A DNA stretch of 64,000 nucleotides. Source: Vicugna pacos. Its lineage: Eukaryota > Chordata > Mammalia > Artiodactyla > Camelidae. Shown here one piece after another: positions 34,235 through 45,799 of this stretch (the first letter of the stretch is position 1; the number at the start of each line of letters is the position of its first letter). The position numbers and the translations under genes are program-made. The stretch lies in the NCBI RefSeq assembly GCF_048564905.1, contig NC_133005.1:22065501-22129500 (forward strand), given 5' to 3'. Under the pieces are notes generated by a model, which was given only the letters and a program-made list of their open reading frames with translations, had not been told where the DNA came from and did not search any database.

Positions 34235-34610
34235 AAGAAAGCCCTCTCTTAATGAGGAGGTGGTGTTAGAGCTGGATCTGAAGACTAAGAGAATGTCAGG
34301 CTCACAGACTGCCAGGGGAAGTGTGTTCCAGGCAGAGGGAACAGCAGATTCAAAGGTCCTGAGGTGAGAGAGAGAGCTTGGCTGGTTCCTAAAACAGTTG
34401 GAACTTAGGAAAATGAGGAGATGAGACCAGAAGAGCATAAAGGAGTTGGATACTATAAGAGTTTGTAGGCCAGAGCTAGGAATGTGGAAGTTACTCAGAG
34501 GTTTGAAACAGGGGAGTGATATGATTTGAATTCCATTTTTAAAAGATTCCTAAGTGCTCTGAGTAGAATGGACTACTGGGGGTAAGAGTAGAAACTAGTA
34601 AGAAACTGAT
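34235..34610 (+). repeat. Family A, 3' part
   Basis: 'gaggtggtgttagagctgga', 'ccaggcagagggaacagcag', 'acaggggagtgatatgattt' and 'gaatggactactgggggtaa' are family A landmarks. Confidence 0.6.
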
Positions 34611-34689
34611 GTTTGTCCCAGTGAGAAATGATGGTGTCTTGGATTTAGATGGTGGCAGTAAATCCATCTATTCATTTCTCCCTTCTTTC

Positions 34690-34766
34690 TTCTCTCTCTT
34701 TTCCTTCCATCCCTCCATCAATCCATCGAACACTCCATCCATCCAACCATCCATTCACCCAACTAT

Positions 34767-34812
<46 letters not shown>
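34690..34812 (+). repeat. (CCAT)n and (CAGC)n microsatellites
   Basis: A (CCATCCAA)-type tract (about 34,705-34,767) runs into an uninterrupted (CAGC) tract of 45 bases (34,768-34,812, just over 11 units). Purity suggests recent length change. Family A text ('accaaacatgtattaaatgt') starts directly after it. Confidence 0.95.
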
Positions 34813-34813
<1 letters not shown>

Positions 34814-34814
34814 T

Positions 34815-35170
34815 CTATCAACCAAACATGTATTAAATGTCTATCGGGAGTCACGCATAATGCTGGGATGACAAAAATGAGTTACACATGATTCCCAAAC
34901 ATAAGGAGCCCACAGAATGGCAGGGTACACAGCATTGCAACGTAGTGGTATGAAGGCTCCAGTCAAGGAATGCACCAAGTACCATGCGAGCTCAAGGGAG
35001 GAAATGTGTTGGAACTGGGAAGTTGGAAAAGGCCTCATGGAGGACGTGTTGATGTTTGAGTTGGGCCTTTTGAAGGACACAGAGGAATCGGGCAGGCAGG
35101 AGAATGTCCTTGGCAGGGGGACAGCTTGAGTAAAGGTGAGGAGGTAGACTTGGTGAGCTTGGCATGTGCT
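34815..35170 (+). repeat. Family A copy
   Basis: 'catgtattaaatgtctatcg', 'ggagcccacagaatggcagg' and 'cttggcagggggacagcttg' give family A after the microsatellite. Confidence 0.5.
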
Positions 35171-35698
35171 GGAAGCGCGTTGATGTCCAGGGAGCTATAA
35201 TACATGCTTGTGACTGGGCCTACCCCTTGCGGCTCAGCTCCGCCTGCCCCTACCAAAGCCAAGTAATTTAATTAAGTACCAGCTCTTAAACAAGATGCAG
35301 CTGTTTAGCAGATGTTGCCTTCCACCCCAGATGGAAGTGCATCTTGGCGGCGGGCACAGTATTTCTAAGGCATCTAATCTGTGAAACTGCAGAGAGGAAA
35401 GAAATTCAAGATTCTGCCCTTATTACCTAATGGGCATTATTCATTCCACCCCACCCTCACCCCCCAGTGCCACCACCTCACGTTGGATGCTCCTGTTGGC
35501 TTCGGACGAAGACAGAGAGGTGGGCTGGCAGTTGGACTGAGGAGTTTGAGTTGCCGGTTTTCATTAAGAAAATAAGAGAAGAAAAGTGAATGAAAAAGTC
35601 ACCAACCCACAGAGCCCCCGAGAACTTATATGATAGCAGAAAGCAACGTATCCCCCTATTTTTTCGTGAAAGGGACACAGATAATAACTGCTATTGGT

Positions 35699-35800
35699 GG
35701 GGAGGGTATAGTTCAGTAGTAGAGTGCACGCTTAACGTGCACAAGTTCCTGGGTTCAATCCCTAGTACCTCCACTAAAAAAAAACAAACAAAAAAAACAA
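35699..35800 (+). mobile_element. Vic-1-type camelid tRNA-derived SINE
   Basis: The head 'ggggagggtatagttcagta' carries a box A-like region, followed by 'gttcctgggttcaatcccta' with box B, 'gtacctccac' and an A-rich tail with AAACA units. The tRNA-like part is non-functional as a tRNA. The camelid assignment is family knowledge recalled from the literature; the sequence structure is directly visible. Confidence 0.8.
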
Positions 35801-35804
35801 CCCT

Positions 35805-36230
35805 GCCATCTATTGACGTCCTACTCAGAGCCAGGCCCTATGCCTGGCTTCACATACCATGTCTCTGGTTCTCCAGTCTTCTCATGCACTGTCCTGCCTC
35901 AGGGCCTTTGCACTGACTAGGAATGCCCTTCCTCCAGATGCCCACACAGGCAACTCCCCTGTGTCTTTCAATGTCACCTCACAGAGGCGTTCCCCAACCC
36001 CCTACACAAAATAGCACCTTCTCTATCACTCTCCACCCGCTTACCTGGTTTTATTTTCCTTCATTGCCTGCATGTATGTGTTTGTGCGGTGGCTGTTTCT
36101 CTCCTCTAGAGTTTAAGTTCCCAAGGGCAAGGGTTTTTGTCTGTTTTATTCACTGTGTCCCCACCCAGCCCTCAAAAGAATGCTTGACACTAGCCAGAAC
36201 TCTATAAATATTTGTTCAACGGGCGGATGA
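35805..36230 (+). mobile_element. L2 LINE 3' end
   Basis: 'cagggcctttgcactgacta', 'caatgtcacctcacagaggc', 'gagtttaagttcccaagggc' and 'tctataaatatttgttcaac' are L2 landmarks. A perfect 8-bp-arm inverted repeat (36,233-36,251) lies just beyond. Confidence 0.75.
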
Positions 36231-36519
36231 ATGATCAATGGATCATTGATCCTGAGAAACGCGTCAGGCAGATAAAATCATTTTCTCAAAAGTTACACAA
36301 CCAGCAAGGGACACGCTGGGGTTTGAATTTGGGTCTGTCTGATTCTAAAGCTCTGCCCCTTTCCTTAAAGATTTCTCTTCTTCTCTTTCTCCTGAGCATT
36401 TATCACTGCTTACTTATTATTTACCTGGTTCTGTGTTTGGTGTCTGGCTCCCCAGCTAGAAGGACAGCTCCACTGAGAGCACAGTTCATCCATTTTGTTC
36501 ACAACTGACTCTTCTCACA

Positions 36520-36680
36520 TACAGATTTCTTCTTTGGTCTTGGAAGCAACTCTGCAAGGTAGGTTTCATCCAGGCCATTTTACAGATGGGGAAATTGAGG
36601 TTCAATCAGAGGAACGATGTGCCCTGCCTAAGGTCACCCAGCTAGTGAGTGGAGAGCTGGGATTTTCATTTAAAAGGGAC
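36520..36680 (+). repeat. Old interspersed repeat, family B
   Basis: 'gccattttacagatggggaa', 'gaggttcaatcagaggaacg' and 'aaggtcacccagctagtgag' mark family B. Confidence 0.6.
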
Positions 36681-36689
36681 CTCATTTAA

Positions 36690-37360
36690 CACTTGCTGGC
36701 CCAGTTACCCCAAAGGCACCAGCCGCCTGGCCAGAAGTTGTGCTCACAACCTACCAGGGCCGCATTTTCCCCTCAAGGTCAGCAGTGTCAGGGCCAATGT
36801 GAAGCTCACCCCTAATTCATAACTCACCGGTTTTGTCCATGTAAGTGAAGACTTTGATGTTATTTTAACCCAAATCCCCCGTCGACTTCAATGGAAGCTT
36901 TGAATCCATGAGGAAGGTCGGTTTTTGGAGGTAGCACAGGCACCCAACGGAAATCACATTAGCATACTCATTACCGCAGGGCCCTTTGAATGTGTTTTTT
37001 CTGCTGTTCCTTTAAAGTGACTCAGTGACAATGGATCCTTTCTATTCGAGAATTCCTGGGCCTGAAGTGGGGGTGTGGTCAGCTCCTGGGTGCTTCTCTG
37101 TGCTTTCCAAATGGTGACAATGATGATGTGAACCCAAGTTGCATAAGGTGATGGGAAGAATGTCACCCAGGTGGACACCCTGGAAGAAACAACTCCTCTA
37201 GTCACTTAGGCAGGTGTGATGGGACCCCCAAAGGGGGATGTGGAGGCTGAGGTATCAAAAGCTCTTGCTAAACTGCCTTCCAAGGAGGCTGAATCCTGTT
37301 AATAGGAGGCCCCTGGGGGCAGCAAAGAATCAGGGAAGGGCCTGGGTTGACAAGATGGTG
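36690..37360. other. Low-copy stretch, no gene
   Basis: The part 36,800-36,970 is AT-balanced with no repeat signature and could be conserved non-coding DNA. No exon is supported. Confidence 0.35.
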
Positions 37361-37364
37361 GCTC

Positions 37365-37520
37365 AACTCTGGCTAACGCCAGAATCACCTGGGAGGCATT
37401 TATCAACACTCAGTGTCCAGCACCCGCACCCCAGACCACTTGCTTCCAAATCTCAGGGACTTGGGGGGACAGCTGGACGTTAAAGGTTTTTAAGCATCCC
37501 CAGATGATGCCAGTGCGCCA
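37365..37520 (+). mobile_element. MER20-type hAT DNA transposon fossil
   Basis: 'gccagaatcacctgggaggc', 'caccccagaccacttgcttc' and 'taagcatccccagatgatgc' follow MER20 order. Confidence 0.65.
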
Positions 37521-38477
37521 ACAGGCAGCTGGTAAGTGGAGCTAAAATGCTTTCTCATCAAACCAGAGGGGAAGGGAAGAGAGAAGTTGTGGGATGGCTG
37601 AGGGGGTGTCGGGGGGTTGGGGGGGAGTAGGAAGTCCTTGGAGGATGTGGAAAGAAGGAACTTCAGAGAAAACACTCCATTTTTGGAGGGGTTTTAAAGA
37701 AACTTTTCAAATACAGAAAAGTAGAGAGCCTAGTATGATGACCACTTTACCTGTTACAGTCTCATCAGCTATCAACGTGGAGGTCCTCCTGTTGGGGCTG
37801 AGGTATGTGCCGTGGGGAGACCAGGTGCCCCAGCTTCCCTGGGCGCCTCCCAGGAAGCCCGCAGTGCTCACCTGTGGTTCTGTGACAGCGGATCCTCGGC
37901 GGGAGCGCAGACCCCAGCGTCATGCTGGCAGGGTCGGACAAGCTTTGACAGGAGAGCTGACAGCTGGGACACAAGGACTTTTGTATTAAGGGGGAAAAAA
38001 CGTTATATTTTAAAAGAAATCCCCACCTACTTGGAATAATTTCTCTTTGACTAGTTCCTTGGCTCTCACGTTTTGGGACAGGGCTACCCCTAAAAGGATT
38101 GTTGCCAAAAAACTGGCATCTGTACCCCAATGGCCAAACTGAGACTTGGAGGCAGAGTTCAGGGAGAATTAGAAAAGAGCAGCTTTACTGCTTTGCCAGG
38201 AACAGGGGAGCCACAGCAGGCTCATGCCTCAGAGAGTGTGAATCCATCTTGGGGTTGGGTCCTGAGGTTTTATAGAAAAACCGGATGGAACAGAAAGGTG
38301 ACAACACTTGGGGCATTTTCCAGGATGCTGAATTCCCCTTAATCATGATGAATCCACCTGCGGAGAAATTCCAGAGGGTCTGTTCATTCTTCTGCGGCTA
38401 TCAGCCCGTGCCCACCTTTCTGAAATACAGCTTCTGGATTAAAGGATATGCTATTCTGGGTAAAGAATGTATAGGGA

Positions 38478-38620
38478 AGGGGGACGGGGAGGGCATAGCT
38501 CAAGCGGTAGGGTGCATGCTTAACGTGCACAAGGTCCTGGGTTCAATCCCCAGTACCTCCTCCAAACATAAATAAATGAATAAACCTAATTACCTCCCCT
38601 ACATAAAACAAAACAAAACA
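38478..38620 (+). mobile_element. Vic-1-type SINE with 16-bp target-site duplication
   Basis: The head 'ggggagggcatagctcaagc', box B text 'gtcctgggttcaatccccag', 'tacctcctcc', the 3' 'aattacctcccctacataaa' extension and a (CAAAA)n tail are all present. Perfect 16-bp duplications AAAGAATGTATAGGGA flank it at 38,462-38,477 and 38,621-38,636. The perfect match indicates a fairly recent insertion. Confidence 0.9.
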
Positions 38621-38934
38621 AAAGAATGTATAGGGAGTGGGAGTGGAGAGTGTAATGGAAAGGTTAGAGGGTGTTTAGCACAAAAGCAGTTGAGCAAGTG
38701 AAACAGAGACGGGGGTTTGTCACAGAAAAGAGAAAAACAAGTTGCAAGAATTTTAAGTCAGAATAAATCAGCAATCAGCTTTAGCACCAGGGAAGCCATG
38801 TTTTTAGTTTGCTATTCTTTCAGGATGAAAGAAGTGAGAGGACTAGCCTGGGGACACTCAGGGGATCGTCGGGGGAGTGGGAACTGGGTTAGGCTGTCTC
38901 CAGGAAGTCCTCTGCTGTGTGCTTCTTTGTTCAT

Positions 38935-39280
38935 GTGACAATGCCTCACTGAGCACCTACTATGTGCCAGATGTTGTGTTCTAGATCATGGGGACACAGT
39001 GGTAAGCACGATGGACGAAGATGCCTCCCCACAGGCAGCGTACACTCTAGTGCAGGAGACAGACAATCACAAGAAGTAAAATACACAGCATGTCAGCTCT
39101 CATGCAGTGCTACAGAGAGACATAAAGCGGGGGAGGAGACGGGGGTGGGTGGCAACTGTTAATATGGTGCCCAGGGACTGCCTCTCTGCCAAGTGACCCA
39201 AACAAGATGAGGGAGGGAGCTGTGGGGGAGGAGCACCCCAGGCCAAGGGAGCAGTGAATGCAAAGGCCCCGGGGAGGAGA
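38935..39280 (+). repeat. Family A copy
   Basis: 'ctgagcacctactatgtgcc', 'gtgttctagatcatggggac', 'gtgcaggagacagacaatca' and 'gcagtgaatgcaaaggcccc' are family A landmarks. Confidence 0.6.
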
Positions 39281-39774
39281 GGGGAGGAGTATCTGGCAGC
39301 CATGGACCCTACCTCTGTGGAGCTCCTGAAACCTGCCTGGAGGCCATCAGGTAAAATGGTTTCAGATGCAAACATTTCATTTCTGCTTTGTCCCAACAGG
39401 ACCGTAAGAAAAACAATCTTGGTCCCTGCTTTCTAGGAGTTTACAATCTAACCAGAGACAGGTTGCATGCTGAGAGTTCCCGCTACATCTGCTACAGACA
39501 TGCCTCATGTCCTCCCCTGGACCCCAAGGGAAGCACTATCACCCCATTTTGAAGAAGGAAAGAGGCTAGGGTAAATAACCCCTAAAAGTGACATCTCTGT
39601 ATCTCCATCACTACAAGTGGAGAGTAATAATGTTAACTACATCTCTGGGTTGTGGTGAGAAGGAGTATGTAAGCTGATCAATGAAACACATAGTACAGTA
39701 TTTAATTAGTGCTCGAAAAGCGTTCATCACTGTTGCCACTACTGTAGGGGGGACAGTTTATCTGCACTAAGTTG

Positions 39775-40290
39775 GGGGCTTTAAAGACATACACATTCTC
39801 ATTCAGTTCTTCACAAAATCCCCAGGACACAGGTTGTCTTTTCAGTCCCATCATACAGATGTGGAAATGGACGCACAGAGAAGTTAGCTGACTTGTTGTA
39901 GAGTCCCTCAGCTAGTAGGGGATGGAGCCAAGATTCAGCACGGGTTTGTCTGGCTTCAGAACCATTGCTCTGAGTCACTGTGCCCCCTGGCAGGGCATCT
40001 AGGTATAAACGCCCACCCTTGGCCGCTTCTTCTGCAAGGCTGTGGGCAGGGGCCCCCCGGAAGGTACATTACTCTCCCTGACCCCAGCCCTCCAGCTGTC
40101 CCTGCCCTTCAAGGATGCTATCTGCTAAAGTGGGGACTGTATCCCTCACTGGCTCTGGTCCGCATAGGAGGTTCCCATCCCTTATCCTATGTGGTCCTCA
40201 ACACCTGGATGCGTTAGCAGATGAGGGATCATTTCTCCCATTTGACAGATGCAGAAACTGTGACTCAACGAAAAGATGGAATCAGGATTT
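39775..40290 (+). repeat. Two family B copies in a row
   Basis: 39,775-39,995 ('acacattctcattcagttct', 'acgcacagagaagttagctg') and about 40,180-40,290 ('ggatcatttctcccatttga', 'cagatgcagaaactgtgact') both fit family B. Confidence 0.5.
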
Positions 40291-40764
40291 GAACCCTGAT
40301 CTGTTTGTCCCTTTCCCCTCCTCCATCCCCCTTGCAGGGCAAAACTGAATCCAAGGGGATGGGGAGCCACTGTAAGTTCTTGAACAGGGTAAAGTAGAGG
40401 GAAGAAGAACCTGAGGTCAGAACAGAGAACCTCAGAGCTGCAAGGTGCCTCATTTAATTGGGTCTGCAACCCTGATCATTGCTTAATAATTAGCCAATTC
40501 TGCAAAGTTTCCTAGGGGGTTCATTCAGGGTGTAAAGGAAATGGAATGACAAGAATTCCATTCATTCCATGAAGTTCTGTATGCCTGCCTGAACCTGGGG
40601 CTTGATGCAGGCTCCCCTCCCCATTGAAGGATTACAGGGAAGGAGTAACTGTCCCCTCTGGGCTCACATTTGCCTCTTTTAACACTCACACAGCAAGCAG
40701 AGCCTTGCCCGAGCTTCAGGGTGGTTACCAGTCAACAGTCCCTGGGCTTCACATGAGTGGGTTC

Positions 40765-40980
40765 CTCAGCACATCCCTGGAATCTGACAGACAAGGATCT
40801 GAATCTCTATCTTGCACCTACTCACTGTGTGACCTGGGGCAAGTCACTTAACCTCTCTGGGATTCCATTTCCTCATGTATGATCCTCTTTCTTTTCGTTA
40901 CTGTGAGGATGGGGAAAGATCTGTTCATATCGTGCTTGGTACCATGCCTGGTATGTGGCAAATGCTGTCATTATTATTTT
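40765..40980 (+). repeat. MIR SINE fossil
   Basis: 'tgacagacaaggatctgaat', 'ctactcactgtgtgacctgg', 'ggcaagtcacttaacctctc' and 'catgcctggtatgtggcaaa' cover nearly the whole MIR consensus. Confidence 0.75.
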
Positions 40981-41189
40981 AGGCATGAAAATCCCTTGGC
41001 CCCCACACAAAAATCTTCAGACACTTGCTATTGGCATAGGAATGATGAAAAGATTTAACTTTTAGAAACATAAAAATAAATTAAGAAGAAAACATTATTT
41101 TGGTGATAATGTGAAGGATGTATTAGGAGGAACAAGACTGAAAATGAAACATGCCCATTGGGAATGTGTTTGGTTGTCGGTAGCAAAAA

Positions 41190-42020
41190 ATCCAATAGTG
41201 GAACAGATTTCTAGTGTTTCCTCAATATTCACTCTCCCTTTCTTCCTTAGTCAATAATATCCCTAATTTCAGCTGGGCACATGGCAGCCTGGAACGAAGA
41301 CTACAGTTCCCAGCTTCCCTTTCATATTCTAGGTATGGCCACATGAGTTCCTGCCAAAGAGAAATGTTTTATGTGACTTCTAGAGAATGTCTTAAAAGGG
41401 AGGGCATACACATTATTTCTCCCTTCCTCTTTGCTGGCTAGAATTTGAGATGTGATGACTGGATCTCAAGCAGCCATTTTGGACCATGTAGGAATTAAAG
41501 ACAGCTACAGACTCTTTGACCCCCTTCCTTTGAGAAGAGTTTATTTCAAAGAGTCTATTTCCTCTTCACTTGATTCTGGGCTGCCCTGTGACTTCTTGGA
41601 CCAAAAGAGAATAGTGGAAATGATGAACTGCCAGTTCTGGACCTTGCCCTGAAGAGGACTGCCAGCTTCTGCCATGGCCTCTTGGGTCCATGAGCTGCCA
41701 TGAAGAATGTCAAACCACTCTGCTGGAGAGACCACCTGAGGAGGCCCTGAGACTACATGGAAAGGGAGAGGGGCCCAGCTGAGGTCAGCATTGCCGTCAT
41801 CCCCACCAAAGCACCAGGCATCCCAGTAAAGCCATCTTGGTCCTCCAGATGCACTCAACCATCAGCTGAATATGACCAAGTGACTAGCTGATGCCTATAG
41901 ATCAGAAGGGTCACCCAGCTGAGCTCTGCCCAAATTTCTGACCCACAAAACTATAGAAAATAATAAAAGGTTTTTGTTTGGGGGGTTGTTTGTTATAGAG
42001 CCAGAAATAGCCAGAACAGA
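41190..42020 (+). mobile_element. Ancient LTR-like element, perhaps MaLR/ERVL type (fossil)
   Basis: The 3' end, with 'aaatttctgacccacaaaac', 'tagaaaataataaaaggttt' and 'tttggggggttgtttgttat', resembles the polyadenylation end of mammalian MaLR-type LTRs. The 5' part shares words with the repeat at 3440-3720 and may be a different element. It is old, broken and without coding capacity; the family call is tentative. Confidence 0.35.
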
Positions 42021-42374
42021 CCAAGCTATTTGCTGAGAACGTGCACCAATTATACCACCTCTGGTCTGACCACCTCTAGATTTCTTGTTATACAAGAAAA
42101 GTAAATTCTATTTGTTTAAGCCTTGCTGATGCCTTGGACTATTGTTCAAGACCTCAGTTTCCCCACAATTGTTAAATGGAACATAAGCTCTGGCTCTGTT
42201 ACCTCCCAAAGTGCCTGAGAGGAGATACAGTAAAAATCAACAGGAGAGGGCCTTTTTCATGTAATATAAACAGTGCTTGTACGCAACAAAACCAACAGGT
42301 GATGTGTGTAAGCTGCTATAATGTATCTAATGTGTTCATGATGGCTGTGAATTGGGAAATGAACCAATTACAAA

Positions 42375-42560
42375 GGATTCTGGAATCAGATGCATTAGGG
42401 TATGAGGTTCAGCGGTTCTGCTACTTCTGAAGTATGCGAAGAGCTGGGGCCCTCACGAAGTCTCTCCATGCCTAGTTTCCTCATCAGTAAAACACAGAGG
42501 ATGCTACTTGCCTTGTAGAGTCTGTGTGAGGATTAAATGAGATTAATCCATCTATTTGAT
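42375..42560 (+). repeat. MIR SINE fossil
   Basis: 'ggttctgctacttctgaagt', 'cctagtttcctcatcagtaa' and 'gtgtgaggattaaatgagat' follow MIR. Confidence 0.65.
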
Positions 42561-44169
42561 AAATACTGAATTTCTCCTCTGTTCTAGGCCAGACCAATTT
42601 CTTCCGATATTGGCGGGGCCTGGGGCCCACTTGCCCCCCCAAATCTAAATATTTAAACGTTATATGACAAGCTCATACATTGTTTTTAAAATGTTCTATC
42701 CTTCTTCTCAGTGAGCATAATTTCGTAACAACCTGGAAGGCCTCAATTTGGAAACCTCAGGCTCCTCAGACATCTGCACTGAGATGTAGAGTGGTGGTGG
42801 GCGGAGCCAGCCCCTCCCTTCTCATCCCCAGCGCCACGCCACACTCTGCACACCCACATGCATCCCAGGCTACCCATCCAAGCTCCCTCCACCCCACACT
42901 CCACGCTGCCCTTTGGCCACATCCTGGGCCTAGTGTTCTGCCTCCAAAAACAAAACTGGAACCAGCCTACACTGGTCCTGGAAGCAGGGAACTTGGGGAT
43001 CCTGGGACCCCAGAGTATGTCTAGAAAGGGGGCGAAGTCTTGGTTGGCTATGTCTTCTTGGCCCTGTGGGGGCGTATGCAGCTGGAGGGGACCAGAGAGA
43101 GGCCTTTTAAAGAATGAGAACCAGGTACCAAGGCAGAATTTTCCTTGCCTGAATCTAAGGCCGTGCTGGAGGGCATATATCAGTATATGAAACAAACACC
43201 ATCCGTGCCCACACCTGCAGCCTGGGCGTCAGTCTCACCCCCTACCCGTAAGGTGAGGAGGTAGCTGATCTGATACCTCCAGGTTTGTGTTGGAGACCAA
43301 GGGCCAGGGACTTGGTGAATGTCAACATGAATCTCCTAGAGGCCAGGTGATCAGATGCCAGGGGGCGTGTTCAAGACCTGAGTGATCAACTTCCTTCTGC
43401 AACCCAAGCCTGGCAGAGCAGGAAGGGCCTCTACCAGCTGGTCCATTATCCACATGAAACTTCAGCAGCTGTAACAGCAGTACCTGGACATGGAATAAAA
43501 TCCCAGCTCCTTGCCGAGAGCTGCAGACCCCTGCCCTCTGGCCGCCCATAGTCTCCTCGCTTAGCACCACTCCTGCCCACTGAGCTGCAGCCCCCTTGAC
43601 CTTCCTTGTGTTTGGGAAATAGGAGTCCACTCCTCCGACTTCCAGGCCTTGGCCCTCACTGTCCTGTCTGCCTGGAGAGCCCAGCTACGGCCCCATGACA
43701 TAGAGACGTCCTGGGACACCCTTTTGGGAACAGCCCTCCTCTAGCCCAGCACTCTCTTTACAATGTTCCCATTTTCTACCCTTTTTAGCAGGGCCAGCAG
43801 AGGAAGATGGAGGGCTTAGAGGCCACACTTGGAGCAGGACTGAGTCCAAAGCTGGTCTCCAACTGGACCCTTGAGTAAATCGTTCAGCCCATTTTCCCAT
43901 GAATATATTATTCAACTTCTCATTTTCCTTGAATAGTTAATTCAACTTCCACTTTCCTAACTGTGAAAGGGAGTGGTAATCAATCTATCTCAGAGGTCCG
44001 CTGTGAGATTAGAGAGGAAACGTACAGACTCACAGCATTTAGAACAGAAGCCTGCCACTAGCCGTATATTTGTGTTTGTCCTTGTTTTAACACTTGCTAG
44101 TTGACATTATCTTGTCTATTTTATTTCTTTACTTCTTTATTGTCTCCCTTCTCTCTCTGAAAGGCAAAC
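42561..44169. other. Unassigned stretch upstream of the CpG island
   Basis: No exon with supporting splice sites is visible. Overlapping open frames on both strands at 42,680-43,195 lack domains. MIR-like words occur at about 43,850-44,030. Confidence 0.4.
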
Positions 44170-44800
44170 GGCCCCACAGCAGCCTCCTTGTCGGTCCCCC
44201 AGTGTCTGGAGAAACCGATGCCGGCAAGGCGCGAGCCCCGGCGGGCCGAGCCCTTCCGCACATCTCCGCGCGCGCACGGGGAAGCCGAGGCAGGGATGCA
44301 GGGCGGGAGCGAGGGCCCGCGGGGACCAGCCCGCCGCGCTCCCGCAGGCCGGCCCAGACACGCTCCGAGCGCAGCGCCGGTTTCCGCGGCGCCGGCGTTT
44401 TGGTCCCCAGCGCGTTTGTCTTTCAAGCGACAGGAGCGATCGCGGGAAAGCGTTCCGTCCCCGCGTTCCGTCCCCTCGTTCCGGTGCACGAGCAAAGGCG
44501 TTTGCATGAGAACAGGAACTCTGTTTGCTGAGAGGGCCGGTTTGGGGGTGCATCGAGCCCTCCGGCGGCCCCGCAGACCCACCCCCACGCCGCCGGCCCG
44601 GGGACACGCTCCTGCCGGCCCTGCTGGGCTCTGTGCCGAGGCGCAGGAGCCGCGGGGTGGAGGAGCCGAAGGGGCGGCCCGGGTCTCGGTCCCCGCCGGC
44701 TCCTCCGCGGCCGCGCGGATCCTTTCCCTATCCGTCCGATGGGGCGCGAACAGATTCAAGGCCTGACTCCTGGGAGCCTCCCTGGTAGGTGCGCGCCTGG
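44170..44800. promoter_or_regulatory. Isolated CpG island (candidate promoter)
   Basis: About 630 bp is GC-rich and packed with CG dinucleotides, in sharp contrast to its AT-leaning flanks. It holds an E2F-like GCGGGAAAG (about 44,442-44,450) and three CGTTCCG cores at a 13-bp period (44,451, 44,464, 44,477). A donor-like CTG|GTAGGT lies at about 44,783, so a non-coding first exon on the + strand is possible. Open frames of 140-210 codons exist on both strands but are expected in GC-rich DNA and show no recognised domain. It lies 9 kb 5' of the SIRP-like start codon; linkage to that gene is unproven. Confidence 0.6.
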
Positions 44801-44929
44801 CACGCAGGAGGGGACCAAGTGCATGCGGGCTCCAGTGTCCCTTTCCAACTCTTCTTCTCAGTCACCTCTTTTGAAGTCCCATCCCTCCCAGCCTCGGAGG
44901 CAGGATAAGTTAAGTGGTAAGAGAAGGCG

Positions 44930-45105
44930 TTCAGGAGCCCTGGATACCCGGATTCAAATCCTATTCCTGCACTTGCCAGCTAGGTAGCCGAGAGCAAGTT
45001 ACTCTCTCTCTTGTGGCCACAGCTTCCTCATCCGTAAAAGGGGATGAAACAGTCCATAGGGTGCTTAGTTCAGTCATTGTCACAAATTAAGTGCTTAATT
45101 CACTA
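44930..45105 (+). repeat. MIR SINE fossil
   Basis: 'ggagccctggatacccggat', 'tcaaatcctattcctgcact', 'gccagctaggtagccgagag' and 'cctcatccgtaaaaggggat' follow MIR. A family B-like tail follows to about 45,190. Confidence 0.7.
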
Positions 45106-45799
45106 TTATGATCACCACTTCCAGTTGAAAGTTGCAGATGTGGAACAGGTTCAAGGTCACACAAGTGGATGGGGTCAATGGCAAACCCTTCAGGTCTCCT
45201 GAGTATCAGAACTGTTAGTCTCCAGCAGCTTAACAAGCAAGTCTCCCACATAGTTTTATAGAGCCGGGTGGAGGTGGGAGGCAAGGAGCTTCTGGTCATC
45301 TCTCTCCTCTTCCCCTAGCCACGCCCCGCCCCCCTACAAACTCCCAGAATATGCACAGAGTTCCATGGAAACGGGAAGGGTAATGGCTGGCTGATCCGGT
45401 GTCCGGAGAGGGGTTCTGGGATGTTTTTCTCCTAAGTTGAAACCGTTTATTTTTTTTTCTATTCTATTTTTTTAAACTATTTTTATTTTTATTTAGTATG
45501 GAAAGACAGAAAACTCGGTCTGTAGGAGCCAGCCTGGCTTTTCAGAGCAGTCCATAATCCAACAGCTCCCCGCCAGGCAGGAAGCCTAATGCTGCCCTCC
45601 AGTGGCCGGCAGAGCTGTGCGGACCCAATGAGGGTGACAAACAAGGGAGCCAGAGAAACAAGCTTCACTTAGCACATGGTGGAGGCAAGTCTGGAAGAGA
45701 GAGGGAGAAAATACAGCCTGGCTCCCCCATGGCTTATTTGTGGTTCTGGTGGATCTCTCTGGAATCTAGGGAAGAGAAAAATAAAAGAATGAATTCGAA

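Noticed and set aside
35699-38620. tRNA genes
   Set aside because: The box A/B-like segments at 35.70 and 38.48 kb belong to Vic-1 SINEs with A-rich tails; they do not fold as complete tRNAs.
44121-44766. Long open frames (about 145-212 codons) on both strands in the CpG island
   Set aside because: GC-rich DNA lacks stop codons by composition. The frames overlap on both strands, are rich in Arg, Pro, Ala and Gly, and show no domain or splice logic.
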